Made by a program: the position numbers and the translations under genes. The notes below the pieces were generated by a model. The model saw only the letters and a program-made list of their open reading frames with translations. It was not told the origin of the DNA and searched no databases. Positions 44,368 to 52,485 of a stretch of 64,000 bases of DNA are shown here, piece by piece. Where the stretch lies: assembly GCA_004556455.1 (NCBI GenBank), contig SFGY01000007.1, forward strand, positions 140,758-204,757, written 5' to 3'. The first letter of the stretch is position 1; each line of letters starts with the position of its first letter. Origin of the DNA: Clostridiales bacterium. Lineage in GTDB: Bacteria; Bacillota; Clostridia; Saccharofermentanales; DTU023.

Positions 44368-44406
44368 GAAACCCCTGAAAACGCTTGTTTTCAGGGGTTT
44401 CTTTTT
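44368..44406 (+). terminator. Terminator after crt
   Basis: AAACCCCTGAAAAC pairs perfectly with GTTTTCAGGGGTTT over a 4-base loop and is followed by CTTTTTC. Confidence 0.9.
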
Positions 44407-44445
44407 CAATGAAGCTCAGCTCATCGCTCATGAAGTCGCTTCAAC

Positions 44446-44477
44446 AAAAATCGGCCCAGTGCTGGGCCGATTTTTTT
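44446..44477. terminator. Terminator after the mgl operon
   Basis: AAAAATCGGCCCAG and CTGGGCCGATTTTT form a 14-bp stem flanked by A and T runs. It lies just beyond the mglC stop on the minus strand and can act in both directions. Confidence 0.88.
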
Positions 44478-44504
44478 AATTGATAGAAGATTGCTCTTTC
44501 CGGC

Positions 44505-46196
44505 TTATTTCTTGCGCACGTATTTCAGGCAGTCGAGGGTGACGGCGGTCAGAATGATAATACCTTCAAAGACGAACTGCAGGTTTGTGTCGATGCCAAG
44601 CACCGTGAGCGAGTAGGTCAGAGCCGTGAAGATCATAACGCCGACGACCACGCCGGAGATCTTTCCGATACCGCCGGTAAAGGAAACGCCGCCAACCACA
44701 CAGGCCGCAATGGCGTCCATATCCCAGCCCTGGCCGTAGGCCGCGGAGCCGGATCCGGTCATGCGCAGGCATTCCAGCCAGGAACCAAAGCCATAGAGCA
44801 CACCGGCCATCATAAAGGCCCCCATGGTCACCCAGAAAACGGAAATGCCCGAGACGGCAGCCGCTTCAGGGTTGCCGCCGACCGCGTAAAGGTATTTGCC
44901 GAAACGGGTTTTATTCCAGATAAACCAGATAATGATGATGGCTGCGACAGCCCAGGCAATAATTGTGGGGAAGCCTTTGATCGTAGGAATAAAGGTTTCC
45001 TTAATTGCCGGCTCAATCGCGCCGAAGGAAACGCCCTTGGTCGCATAGGTCACGAGGCCGAAAATAATCAGCATGTTCGACATGGTCGAAATAAAGGGAT
45101 GCATCTTGTATTTAGCCGTAAAGAAGCCGGCCAGCGAGGTAAAGAGTACCGAGAGCACGATGCCCACAAAAAGAGCCAGAAAGGCTCTGCCGATCAGCGG
45201 CATATGGGTAAAATCAAAGATGTGTCCAAAAATACTGCCCGTATTGACGCCCCGGTGCATGATGACGGTTGAGGTCACCATGCCCATCCCGACCATGCGC
45301 CCGATGGAGAGGTCCGTTCCGGTCAAAAGGATCAGGCCGGCCACGCCGAGCGCGAGGAAGATGCGCGGGGAGGCCTGCTGCAAAATATTCAGCACGTTAT
45401 TGGCGGTCAGAAGGCGGGTGTTTTTCAAAATTGGCGCCAGGAAGCAGAGAAGAATGAAGATCAGGATAATGACCAGGTAAAGTCCATTCTTGAGGAAGAA
45501 CTCTTTGTTATTAAAAGAATAACGCCGGAGTTCCCATTTCTGAGCCTGCTTCTGTGCAAAAGTGAATTTAGACATGCGCAGCAGGTCAATCATGTGATAC
45601 TGTTCGACAAAGGCCCGGTGGCGATTATCCTTAATCTCCTGCAAGGCCTTTTTATGCATCATTTTGGCATCGAAGAGGCGGTTTTTATAGACGTAATTCT
45701 CGTCTTTAATCTCCTGCTGCATCTCCGGTTTATGCTCGCTGCGAATTCTGGCAAGATTTTCTTTATGTTCTCTTGAAAGTGTAGCAAGATGCTTTTTGTG
45801 CTCTTCAATCGCCTGAATCTTGGCCTTTTTAAGGCTTTCCACTACCGGCTCATAATATTGGCTGCGATAATTCGCCTTGAGATAATCTTCTGCCTCTTTG
45901 ATGAGTGCATTGACCTCTGCCTTATTTTTGGCTTCCACAGCCAGGGCAGCCTTCAGGGCTTTTTTGTCCTCCGCCACGATGTCCGCCTTTTCGGCCTTCG
46001 AAAAATTGCGGTCGTTGCGGATAAGTTCTATGTGACGGCGCAGGCTCAGAACCTTATCCGTCCCTTCAACCCGCAGCGCATCGATCTTCTCCTGAATCGC
46101 GGCAACATGCTCGCTGATGGGACGCAGGAGCTCTTCCTGCTGCTCCACACTCAGAATGCCGCTCTGATCGGCCTGTAGCCTCTTCTCATCTGACAT
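44505..46196 (-). CDS. mglC: Galactose-type sugar ABC transporter permease MglC with long N-terminal extension
   Basis: This 563-residue protein has two parts. Residues about 236-563 form a normal MglC/RbsC-type permease with eight or more helices and the motif GTDLSIGRMVGMGMV. Residues 1-235 are a highly charged, helical extension (Lys/Glu/Ala/His-rich, with heptad-like spacing) predicted to lie in the cytoplasm, beside the ATPase. Ordinary MglC proteins are about 330-340 residues long. The start has GGGGAG six bases upstream, and the frame is intact, so the extension seems real. The role of the extension is unknown. Confidence 0.9.
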   Translation of the reverse strand: MSDEKRLQADQSGILSVEQQEELLRPISEHVAAIQEKIDALRVEGTDKVLSLRRHIELIRNDRNFSKAEKADIVAEDKKALKAALAVEAKNKAEVNALIKEAEDYLKANYRSQYYEPVVESLKKAKIQAIEEHKKHLATLSREHKENLARIRSEHKPEMQQEIKDENYVYKNRLFDAKMMHKKALQEIKDNRHRAFVEQYHMIDLLRMSKFTFAQKQAQKWELRRYSFNNKEFFLKNGLYLVIILIFILLCFLAPILKNTRLLTANNVLNILQQASPRIFLALGVAGLILLTGTDLSIGRMVGMGMVTSTVIMHRGVNTGSIFGHIFDFTHMPLIGRAFLALFVGIVLSVLFTSLAGFFTAKYKMHPFISTMSNMLIIFGLVTYATKGVSFGAIEPAIKETFIPTIKGFPTIIAWAVAAIIIIWFIWNKTRFGKYLYAVGGNPEAAAVSGISVFWVTMGAFMMAGVLYGFGSWLECLRMTGSGSAAYGQGWDMDAIAACVVGGVSFTGGIGKISGVVVGVMIFTALTYSLTVLGIDTNLQFVFEGIIILTAVTLDCLKYVRKK

Positions 46197-46208
46197 AGGT
46201 CTCTCCCC

Positions 46209-47717
46209 TTATAAATACTTCGCGCTGAGGCGCAAAAGCTCTTCCTGATTGGTCTCTCTGGTATTCACAATGCCGGAGAGATAGCCGTTGGACATGACTG
46301 CAATGCGGTTGGTAATTCCCAGAATTTCCGGCATCTCTGAGGAAACGACCAGGATCGTCTTGCCCTCTTTGGCCATTTTGATGATGAGTTCGTAAATCTC
46401 GTATTTTGCTCCGACATCTATGCCTCGTGTCGGTTCATCCATCATGAAAACCTTGGGCTCACATTCCAGCCATTTGCCAAAAATGACTTTTTGCTGATTG
46501 CCGCCCGAAAGGCTGGTAATCATGTCATCCGGGCCCATGGTTTTGGTGCGCATCACCTTGATCTGTTTCACGGTCGCCTTGACCATTTTCGTATCCGAAA
46601 GCGCCATTCCCGTCTTGTATTGTTCCAGGTTGGCGATCGTCGTATTAAAGGTAATGTCACCTTTCAGAAAGAGCCCGTTCGCTTTGCGCTCTTCGGTGAT
46701 CATGGCAAAGCCATGTTCCATGGCTTCACGGGCATTGGCGAAGTTCATCAGACGACCTTTGTAATAGACACGTCCCGCAGCACGCGTGCGCACGCCGAAA
46801 ATGGTCTCGAAAAGTTCGGTGCGCCCTGCGCCGACCAGACCATAAAAGCCAAAAATCTCGCCTTCCCGAACCTCAAAAGAAACGTCCTTAAGATAAGGCG
46901 GATATTTTGTTGAAAGATGGACCACTTTGAGAATCGGCTCACCGGGCTGATTGTCCACCTCAGGAAAACGATTTTCCAGAGATCGCCCGACCATGGCGGA
47001 AATCAACTCGTTCATATTGGTGTCAGCCACATTTTTCGTGGCGACAAGTTTACCGTCCCGCAGGACAGAAACCTGATCGCAAATCTCGAAGACCTCATCC
47101 ATTTTGTGAGAAATATAAATTAAGGAAACGCCCTGATCTCTGAGTTTTCGCATCATGGCAAAGAGCTTTTTCACTTCCGGCTCCGTGAGCGAGGAGGTGG
47201 GCTCATCAAGCACAATGATTTTGGAGTGATAGGAGATCGCCTTGGCAATCTCGCACATCTGCCGCTCAGAGACAGACATTCTGCGCATGGGCTGAGTTAA
47301 GTTAACGGTCATCCCCAGGCTGCGGAAGAGCTCAGCAGCCTCATTTTTCATCCTGGCTTCATCAATCATGCCGACGGAATTCAGGGGATAACGCCCCAGA
47401 AACAGATTGTCGACCACACTTCGGTCCAGGCACTGATTGAGTTCCTGATGGACCATGGCAATGCCGTTTTCCAGAGCCTCCTTTGGTCCGGAAAAGGCCA
47501 CCTCCCTGCCGTCAAGGAAGATACTGCCTTCATCCTTCTGATAAATGCCGAAAAGGCATTTCATCATCGTGGATTTTCCTGCGCCATTCTCGCCCATCAG
47601 GCCCATGACGCTCCCTTTTCTGACATCCATGTCGACGTGGTCCAGAACCACATTACGGCCGAAGGCTTTCGACATACCACGGATGGAAAGCACGATCTGA
47701 TTTTCAGTTTCAGCCAT
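46209..47717 (-). CDS. mglA: Galactose-type sugar ABC transporter ATPase MglA
   Basis: This 502-residue protein has two ABC domains, as in MglA/RbsA. The first has Walker A GENGAGKST and Walker B IIVLDEPTSSLTE; the second has a degenerate P-loop (GLVGAGRTE), signature LSGGNQQKV and VFMMDEPTRGIDVGA. It powers sugar uptake with MglC. The start ATG at 47717 has GGAGGG seven bases upstream. An in-frame TTG two codons earlier is an alternative. It lies 12 bases upstream of mglC. Confidence 0.95.
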   Translation of the reverse strand: MAETENQIVLSIRGMSKAFGRNVVLDHVDMDVRKGSVMGLMGENGAGKSTMMKCLFGIYQKDEGSIFLDGREVAFSGPKEALENGIAMVHQELNQCLDRSVVDNLFLGRYPLNSVGMIDEARMKNEAAELFRSLGMTVNLTQPMRRMSVSERQMCEIAKAISYHSKIIVLDEPTSSLTEPEVKKLFAMMRKLRDQGVSLIYISHKMDEVFEICDQVSVLRDGKLVATKNVADTNMNELISAMVGRSLENRFPEVDNQPGEPILKVVHLSTKYPPYLKDVSFEVREGEIFGFYGLVGAGRTELFETIFGVRTRAAGRVYYKGRLMNFANAREAMEHGFAMITEERKANGLFLKGDITFNTTIANLEQYKTGMALSDTKMVKATVKQIKVMRTKTMGPDDMITSLSGGNQQKVIFGKWLECEPKVFMMDEPTRGIDVGAKYEIYELIIKMAKEGKTILVVSSEMPEILGITNRIAVMSNGYLSGIVNTRETNQEELLRLSAKYL

Positions 47718-47823
47718 CGTCAACCCTCCTGATTATAAAAAAGGTTATCAGGAAGGGGAGCCTTCCTGATAACCCGACGGAACCACTTAGTCCGCCACGA
47801 CTGCCTTTGCAGAGAGGCTCCTG

Positions 47824-49233
47824 TTATTTCTTGAGGATCTCCATGTAGGAAGCCGCGTTATCGGTCTTCACCATGTTGATGGCGAAAGCGTCATACTGGC
47901 TGGGGTTGCCCAGGCGGTTGGTGATGTTGGACTCGGTCTGACCGTCGCCGCCGATGTATTCGACTTTGAGGTTCAGAAGTTTGTCATAGTTCTGGAGCAG
48001 AGGCTGATAGGTTGAGCCGAGGAAGTTATCCGCGGAGTTGTAGATATTCAGCCAGACGTTCTTCATCGGATGCGCCTTCTCATCGAGCTGGTTGGCAACC
48101 GGCTTGTAAGGAACGGTGGAATCCAGGAAGTCTTTGTAGTTCTCAGAAGTGACCGCGAGGTTGAGGGCGTAGTAGGAACGCTCGGCTTCGACATATTTGT
48201 AGTCTGTGTCGGTCAGGACGTTGCCCGCATCATCCTTGATGCTGATGCCGGTGTTGACATCGACGTTATCGAGCAGGTTGCGCAGAACACGGAGCGTCAG
48301 GTAAGCCTGAACGTCAGCATGCTGGCTGATCGTGCCGCCGAAACCGTCAGCAATGGCCGCAACAGCGTCGCTGTTGGCGTCGTAACCGAAGGTCGGGACT
48401 TTGTTCTCTTTGGACCAGCCGTTGAACATGGCCATGCCCATGCCGTCGTTGTTGGAGACGACGATATCAATCTGATCACCAAAGGTGGAAGCCCAGGTGC
48501 TGATGGCGTTGCCGGCCGTAGCCGCATCCCAGGTGGCGCCTGCGGCGTTCTTCATTTCCTGAGAAGCCAGTTCGCGAACCACAAAGGTCTTGTCGCCGGC
48601 TTTGATTTCGCCGTCTTTGACGACCGTAGCTTTGCCGTCAACGTTGGTGCCGGCGGGGGTGGAGTCGATCGCGCCGTCTTTTTCAACTCCCGTGCCGAGA
48701 GCTTTACGGGCGCCACGCGTACGGGCGATGGAGTCGTTGTGGCCGATATCGCCGATAGCGAGAACGTAGCCGATGGTGCCATCACCATTGCGGTCGATTT
48801 CATCGGCGTGTGCCATGATGTAATCCACGACCATCTGGCCCTGGAGTTCTGCACCCTGGTTAGCATCAAAGCCAACATAGTAGGTCTTGTCGTTGAAGTT
48901 CAGAGCTTCCATGTCGAGCTCACCAGTGGAGCTGTTGGAGGGCTGACGGTTGTACCAGACCAGGGGCTTGTCCTTGTTGGCCACTTCGCCGCCGTCAGCT
49001 TTTTCTTCTGCCTTGGGCTCATCAGCCTTTTCTTCGGCTTTGCTTTCGTCAGCTTTTTCTTCTGCCTTCGTTTCCTCGGCCTTTTCGTCAGCCTTTTCCT
49101 CGGCCTTGGGGGCTTCGGTTTTTTCTTCAGCCTTGGGGGCCTCGGTCTTCTCAGGGGTATTCGCAGGGGCGCAGCCAACGATAAAGGCAGCCATCAATGC
49201 GATAACAACCAGAAGGCTCATTATTTTTTTCAT
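47824..49233 (-). CDS. mglB: Galactose/glucose-binding lipoprotein, circularly permuted MglB
   Basis: This 469-residue lipoprotein has a lipobox ending at Cys21 and a repetitive Lys/Ala/Glu linker (about 28-82). Residues about 88-370 match MglB from its Asn91 region to its end: WYNRQPS with Asn95, Ca-loop DRNGDGTIG, GHNDSIAR (His165, Asp167, Arg171), TWDAAT, SNNDGM and FGYDA (Asp285). The normal N-terminal part instead comes last (about 392-469): NIYNSADNF with Tyr398, Asp402 and Phe404, then AINMVKTDNAASYMEILKK. Ligand residues are kept in permuted order; only the MglB Asn256 place is changed (Gln304). I infer a sugar receptor for MglA and MglC. Confidence 0.9.
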   Translation of the reverse strand: MKKIMSLLVVIALMAAFIVGCAPANTPEKTEAPKAEEKTEAPKAEEKADEKAEETKAEEKADESKAEEKADEPKAEEKADGGEVANKDKPLVWYNRQPSNSSTGELDMEALNFNDKTYYVGFDANQGAELQGQMVVDYIMAHADEIDRNGDGTIGYVLAIGDIGHNDSIARTRGARKALGTGVEKDGAIDSTPAGTNVDGKATVVKDGEIKAGDKTFVVRELASQEMKNAAGATWDAATAGNAISTWASTFGDQIDIVVSNNDGMGMAMFNGWSKENKVPTFGYDANSDAVAAIADGFGGTISQHADVQAYLTLRVLRNLLDNVDVNTGISIKDDAGNVLTDTDYKYVEAERSYYALNLAVTSENYKDFLDSTVPYKPVANQLDEKAHPMKNVWLNIYNSADNFLGSTYQPLLQNYDKLLNLKVEYIGGDGQTESNITNRLGNPSQYDAFAINMVKTDNAASYMEILKK

Positions 49234-49277
49234 AAACTATCCTCCTAAAGATTTACGCAAACCTGTGCAAACTCTTG

Positions 49278-49298
49278 CACACGAGAACAACTCGTGTG
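49278..49298 (-). repeat. Inverted repeat in the mglB leader
   Basis: CACACGAG and CTCGTGTG, separated by 5 bases, form a perfect 8-bp inverted repeat between the promoter and mglB. It could be an RNA hairpin or an operator. Confidence 0.5.
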
Positions 49299-49346
49299 GT
49301 TCGCTGAGCGCGAAAAGCCAGCACACGGGTGCGTGTTTACACCGAA

Positions 49347-49375
49347 ATCATAGCAAAGATAGGTCCAATAAACAA
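49347..49375 (-). promoter_or_regulatory. Promoter of the mgl operon
   Basis: On the minus strand TTGTTT and TATGAT are 17 bases apart (plus-strand positions 49370-49375 and 49347-49352). Transcription would start about 110 bases before mglB. Confidence 0.6.
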
Positions 49376-49504
49376 GCTGACAAAAAGTATCTCCCTCCCA
49401 TCGTGGGCTTTATGCACTTTTTGAAAAAGCCTGAAAAACCGTCCTTTTTCGCCTGCATCCTGCCCTCACGGCAGAGCTGCTGTTCCCTCTGTTAACTCTC
49501 ACTC

Positions 49505-49537
49505 AAAAAAGGCCCTCGCTTTTAAAAAGCAGAGGGC
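49505..49537 (-). terminator. Terminator after the metal P-type ATPase gene
   Basis: GCCCTC-GCTTTT and AAAAGC-GAGGGC pair, followed on the minus strand by a T run. It lies 24 bases after the ATPase stop. Confidence 0.85.
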
Positions 49538-49560
49538 AGAAGTTTGAGAAACTCAGGCGT

Positions 49561-51591
49561 TCACAGCCGCTTTACAAAGAGGGCGCGGATGGCATTCAGG
49601 ACGGCCAGTACCATAACCCCGACATCGGCAAAAATGGCCGTCCACATATTGGCCAGACCCAGGGCGCCGAGCAGGAGACAGAGCAGCTTGACCCCCAGAG
49701 CAAAAACAATGTTCTCCCGAACAATGCGCAGACATTTGCGGGCGATGCGGATGGCTTTGGCCACATTTCGCGGGTTATCGTCCATCAGCACCACATCCGC
49801 CGCTTCTATCGCCGCGTCGCTGCCCAGGGCTCCCATGGCGATGCCCACATCAGCCAGGCGCAGCACCGGGGCATCATTGATCCCGTCGCCGACAAAGGCC
49901 AGTCCTGATTTTGCTGGGCGCACGGCAAGAAGCTCCTCGAGTTTAGCCACTTTATCACCCGGCAGCAGTTCGCTTTCCACCCGATCGATGCCCAGTTTCC
50001 GCCCCACTTCTCCAGCGACACGGGCGTCATCGCCGGTAAGCATGACGATCTCGTGAACGCCAGCCTGCCTGAGTTCCTGAACAGCCGCGGCAGACTCTTC
50101 CTTGATCACATCCGAGATAAGGATATGCCCCGCGTAAGCGCCATTGATGGCGATGTGTACGATGGTTCCTACATGGCCGCAGGGAATAAAGTCCAGCCCC
50201 AGACGCTGCATGAGTTTTTCGTTACCGGCAGCCACCTCTGTGTCGTCAACCACAGCGGTGACCCCTTCGCCGTGATATTCCTTAAAATCACGGACGCGGG
50301 AGCGCTCGGGCTCATGACCCCAGGCTTCCCTGAGGCTCCTGCTGATCGGGTGAGAGGAAGCGTATTCCGCGTGTGCCGCAAGTTCGAGAATTTTTTCCTG
50401 CGAATAGGAACTGTGGTGTAAGCCCTGAACCTCAAAACTACCACGGGTCAGCGTCCCTGTCTTATCGAAGACAACCGTTCCTGTTTTGGCAAGCGTTTCG
50501 AGGTAGTTCGCACCTTTGATCAGAATACCTTCCCGGCTCGCTCCACCCAGGCCAGCAAAAAAGCTCAGAGGGATGCTGGCGACCAGAGCGCAGGGACAGC
50601 TAATGACCAGAAAAATCAGCGCACGGTAAATCCAGTTGCCCCAAAGGGGGTCGAGGCCCATAAAAATCCACCTGATGAGGGGCGGTAAAAAAGCAAGGGC
50701 CAGGGCCGAAAAGGTCACGACCGGCGTGTACACGCGGGCAAATTTACTGATAAATTCCTCGGATTTTGCTTTGCGCGAACTCGCATTTTCCACGAGCTCA
50801 AGAATTTTAGAAACGGTGGATTCGCCGAAGGGTTTTGTCGTTTTAATCCTCAGTACAGCGCTGAGGTTGATACAACCGCTGATAATCTCGTCCCCTGCAC
50901 CGACTTCGCGGGGCAGGCTCTCACCCGTCAGGGCTGCTGTATTGAGAGTAGAACGACCTTCAATAACTCTCCCGTCAATCGGCACTTTTTCGCCGGGCTG
51001 CACCACAATGGTGCTGCCCACAGGCACTTCGTCCGGATCGACCACGACCAGCTCTCCCTCACGCTCCAGCCGCGCCGTATCCGGCCTGATGTCCATGAGC
51101 TCCGCAATATTCTTCCGGCTGCGGCCGATTGCGACACTCTGGAAGAGCTCGCCCAGCTGATAGAAGAGCATGACCGCCACAGCTTCGTTGATATCGCCGC
51201 TGCGCTGATAAATGGCCAGGGCAATCGCTCCCAGCGTGGCCACGGCCATGAGAAAATTCTCATCAAAGAGGCGGCGGTTACAGAGGCCGCGCCAGGCTTT
51301 GCGCAGAATATCCCCACCCACAATGAGATAGGCCACAAAAAGTCCGATAAACTGAAGCAGTCTGGCCAGCCAGAGGTCCACGGCCGCACCTTCCGGCAGA
51401 GCAAAAAAAGCTGCCAGGCCTGCCATAAAAGGACTTTTCGCCTGAAATGCCGCGATATTCTCCCCGGGCACACGCAAGATCTTCCCCAGTAAAAAAGCTG
51501 CGCAGTTTTCCAGGGGCAAAAAATTAAAGAGAAGGAGCAGGGCCAGAGCCACTAGAATTCTCTTCAGGAGCTTCTTTTGTTTATTTGACAT
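49561..51591 (-). CDS. Heavy-metal P-type ATPase (Zn/Cd type)
   Basis: This 676-residue P1B-type ATPase has CPC in the sixth membrane helix (residues 332-334), TGES near 222, phosphorylation Asp376 in DKTGT, the SSHP His-Pro pair and GDGINDAP. The last helices (MWTAIFADVGVMVLAVLNAIR) contain an Asp, as in Zn/Cd/Pb exporters; copper pumps usually differ there. No metal-binding CxxC domain is present at its N-terminus. The start at 51591 is chosen because MSNKQKKLLKRIL begins the family sequence; its ribosome site is weak. A separate HMA protein is encoded just upstream. Confidence 0.9.
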   Translation of the reverse strand: MSNKQKKLLKRILVALALLLLFNFLPLENCAAFLLGKILRVPGENIAAFQAKSPFMAGLAAFFALPEGAAVDLWLARLLQFIGLFVAYLIVGGDILRKAWRGLCNRRLFDENFLMAVATLGAIALAIYQRSGDINEAVAVMLFYQLGELFQSVAIGRSRKNIAELMDIRPDTARLEREGELVVVDPDEVPVGSTIVVQPGEKVPIDGRVIEGRSTLNTAALTGESLPREVGAGDEIISGCINLSAVLRIKTTKPFGESTVSKILELVENASSRKAKSEEFISKFARVYTPVVTFSALALAFLPPLIRWIFMGLDPLWGNWIYRALIFLVISCPCALVASIPLSFFAGLGGASREGILIKGANYLETLAKTGTVVFDKTGTLTRGSFEVQGLHHSSYSQEKILELAAHAEYASSHPISRSLREAWGHEPERSRVRDFKEYHGEGVTAVVDDTEVAAGNEKLMQRLGLDFIPCGHVGTIVHIAINGAYAGHILISDVIKEESAAAVQELRQAGVHEIVMLTGDDARVAGEVGRKLGIDRVESELLPGDKVAKLEELLAVRPAKSGLAFVGDGINDAPVLRLADVGIAMGALGSDAAIEAADVVLMDDNPRNVAKAIRIARKCLRIVRENIVFALGVKLLCLLLGALGLANMWTAIFADVGVMVLAVLNAIRALFVKRL

Positions 51592-51698
51592 CTTAATGAC
51601 CACTTTCCATAACTTGCCTTTATCTCGCTGAGCTCTGCAAGACAACTTTCCAGATCATGTTTCGTATCAGCTTGCATTGCGAGACAGCCCATTCGACA

Positions 51699-51917
51699 TC
51701 AGAACTCAATGCAGCAATCCGGCTCAATCTTCTTGCACGCTTTGGCTACTTCCTGCATAACCTTCTGTGGGTCACTTCCTTCCGTGAAAACCACGCTCAT
51801 TTTCTGCATCATAAAATTCACCGAAGCCTCCGCCACACCCGGAATATTACGGGCTGCACGCTCCATTTCGTTGGCACAGTTGGCGCAATCCACTTCGATC
51901 GCATAACTCTTTTTCAT
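51699..51917 (-). CDS. Small heavy-metal-associated (HMA) domain protein
   Basis: This 72-residue protein is one HMA domain, with the metal-binding DCANCA motif (Cys11 and Cys14) and a further Cys pair near the end (EPDCCIEF). It resembles the N-terminal domain of Zn/Cd ATPases, but is a separate gene 107 bases before the pump. It may act as a metal chaperone or a detached sensor domain for the pump. The ATG at 51917 has GAGG eight bases upstream; a GTG two codons earlier is less likely. Confidence 0.88.
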   Translation of the reverse strand: MKKSYAIEVDCANCANEMERAARNIPGVAEASVNFMMQKMSVVFTEGSDPQKVMQEVAKACKKIEPDCCIEF

Positions 51918-52485
51918 TTTCACTGCCTCAGCTTTCTATATATTTTTATTTCCTAAAACTTTTTGCTCACAGGCATAGCAATCTTGTATTTTTTTACTCA
52001 CAGGCACATCAAGCTTGAGCCGAACGTTCAGGCGCTTGTCGTCCTAAGCGTTTCAGCATGCTCGCAGATCCTGCAAGCAAGAGCCAACGCTTTAAACAAA
52101 CGATTAAACATTTGTTTAATCGTTAGCTTCATTATAGCTTGGTCCCAGAAAGTGTCAAGACAACTTTTAAAGAAAACGAAACTCATGCCTCACGACGGGT
52201 GATGCAGTCTATGAGTGCGGGTCTTTTCCTGTTGACTCAGTCGACGGACGTCTATAACAGAGATAATTACGATGAGATCGATAGGATAAAGTCATTGTAA
52301 AGGTATCTTATGTGATTGAGCTGGTCTGGAAGTGGTCGTAAGATAAGTCTGGTCTTTAAAAAAGTCCCGCACACAGTTGAAGCTACTCTTTTCCAGACTC
52401 TGTAATGCGTGGTGTCGGGCTGAATTGCTGCGGCTATCTGCGGGCATTTGCAAATCTTTTGCAAATATATAAGGAGGTTGTTGAT
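51918..52485. other. Intergenic region between the metal genes and the symporter
   Basis: Besides the metal-gene promoter it holds two copies of the direct repeat CTCACAGGCA (51969 and 51999) in the leader. On the plus strand TTGACT (52232-52237) and TATAAC (52253-52258), 15 bases apart, are a weak candidate promoter for the symporter. A minus-strand frame of 27 codons with a CxxC (52111 to about 52028) begins inside the operator and lacks a ribosome site. Confidence 0.4.
52099..52158 (-). promoter_or_regulatory. Promoter and palindromic operator of the metal-efflux genes
   Basis: On the minus strand a perfect TTGACA and a perfect TATAAT are 16 bases apart (plus positions 52153-52158 and 52131-52136). 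Directly downstream, at the likely transcription start, lies an 11-4-11 palindrome with arms AACGATTAAAC and GTTTAATCGTT (52099-52124). A repressor of the ArsR/SmtB (CadC) or TetR kind bound there would block transcription. The regulator gene is not in the window. Confidence 0.8.

Noticed and set aside
52028..52113. A 27-codon frame with a CxxC (MFNRLFKALALACRICEHAE) in the leader of the metal genes.
   Set aside because: Its ATG lies inside the operator palindrome, at about 20 bases from the transcription start, and there is no ribosome site. The CxxC near a metal operon is tempting but unsupported.
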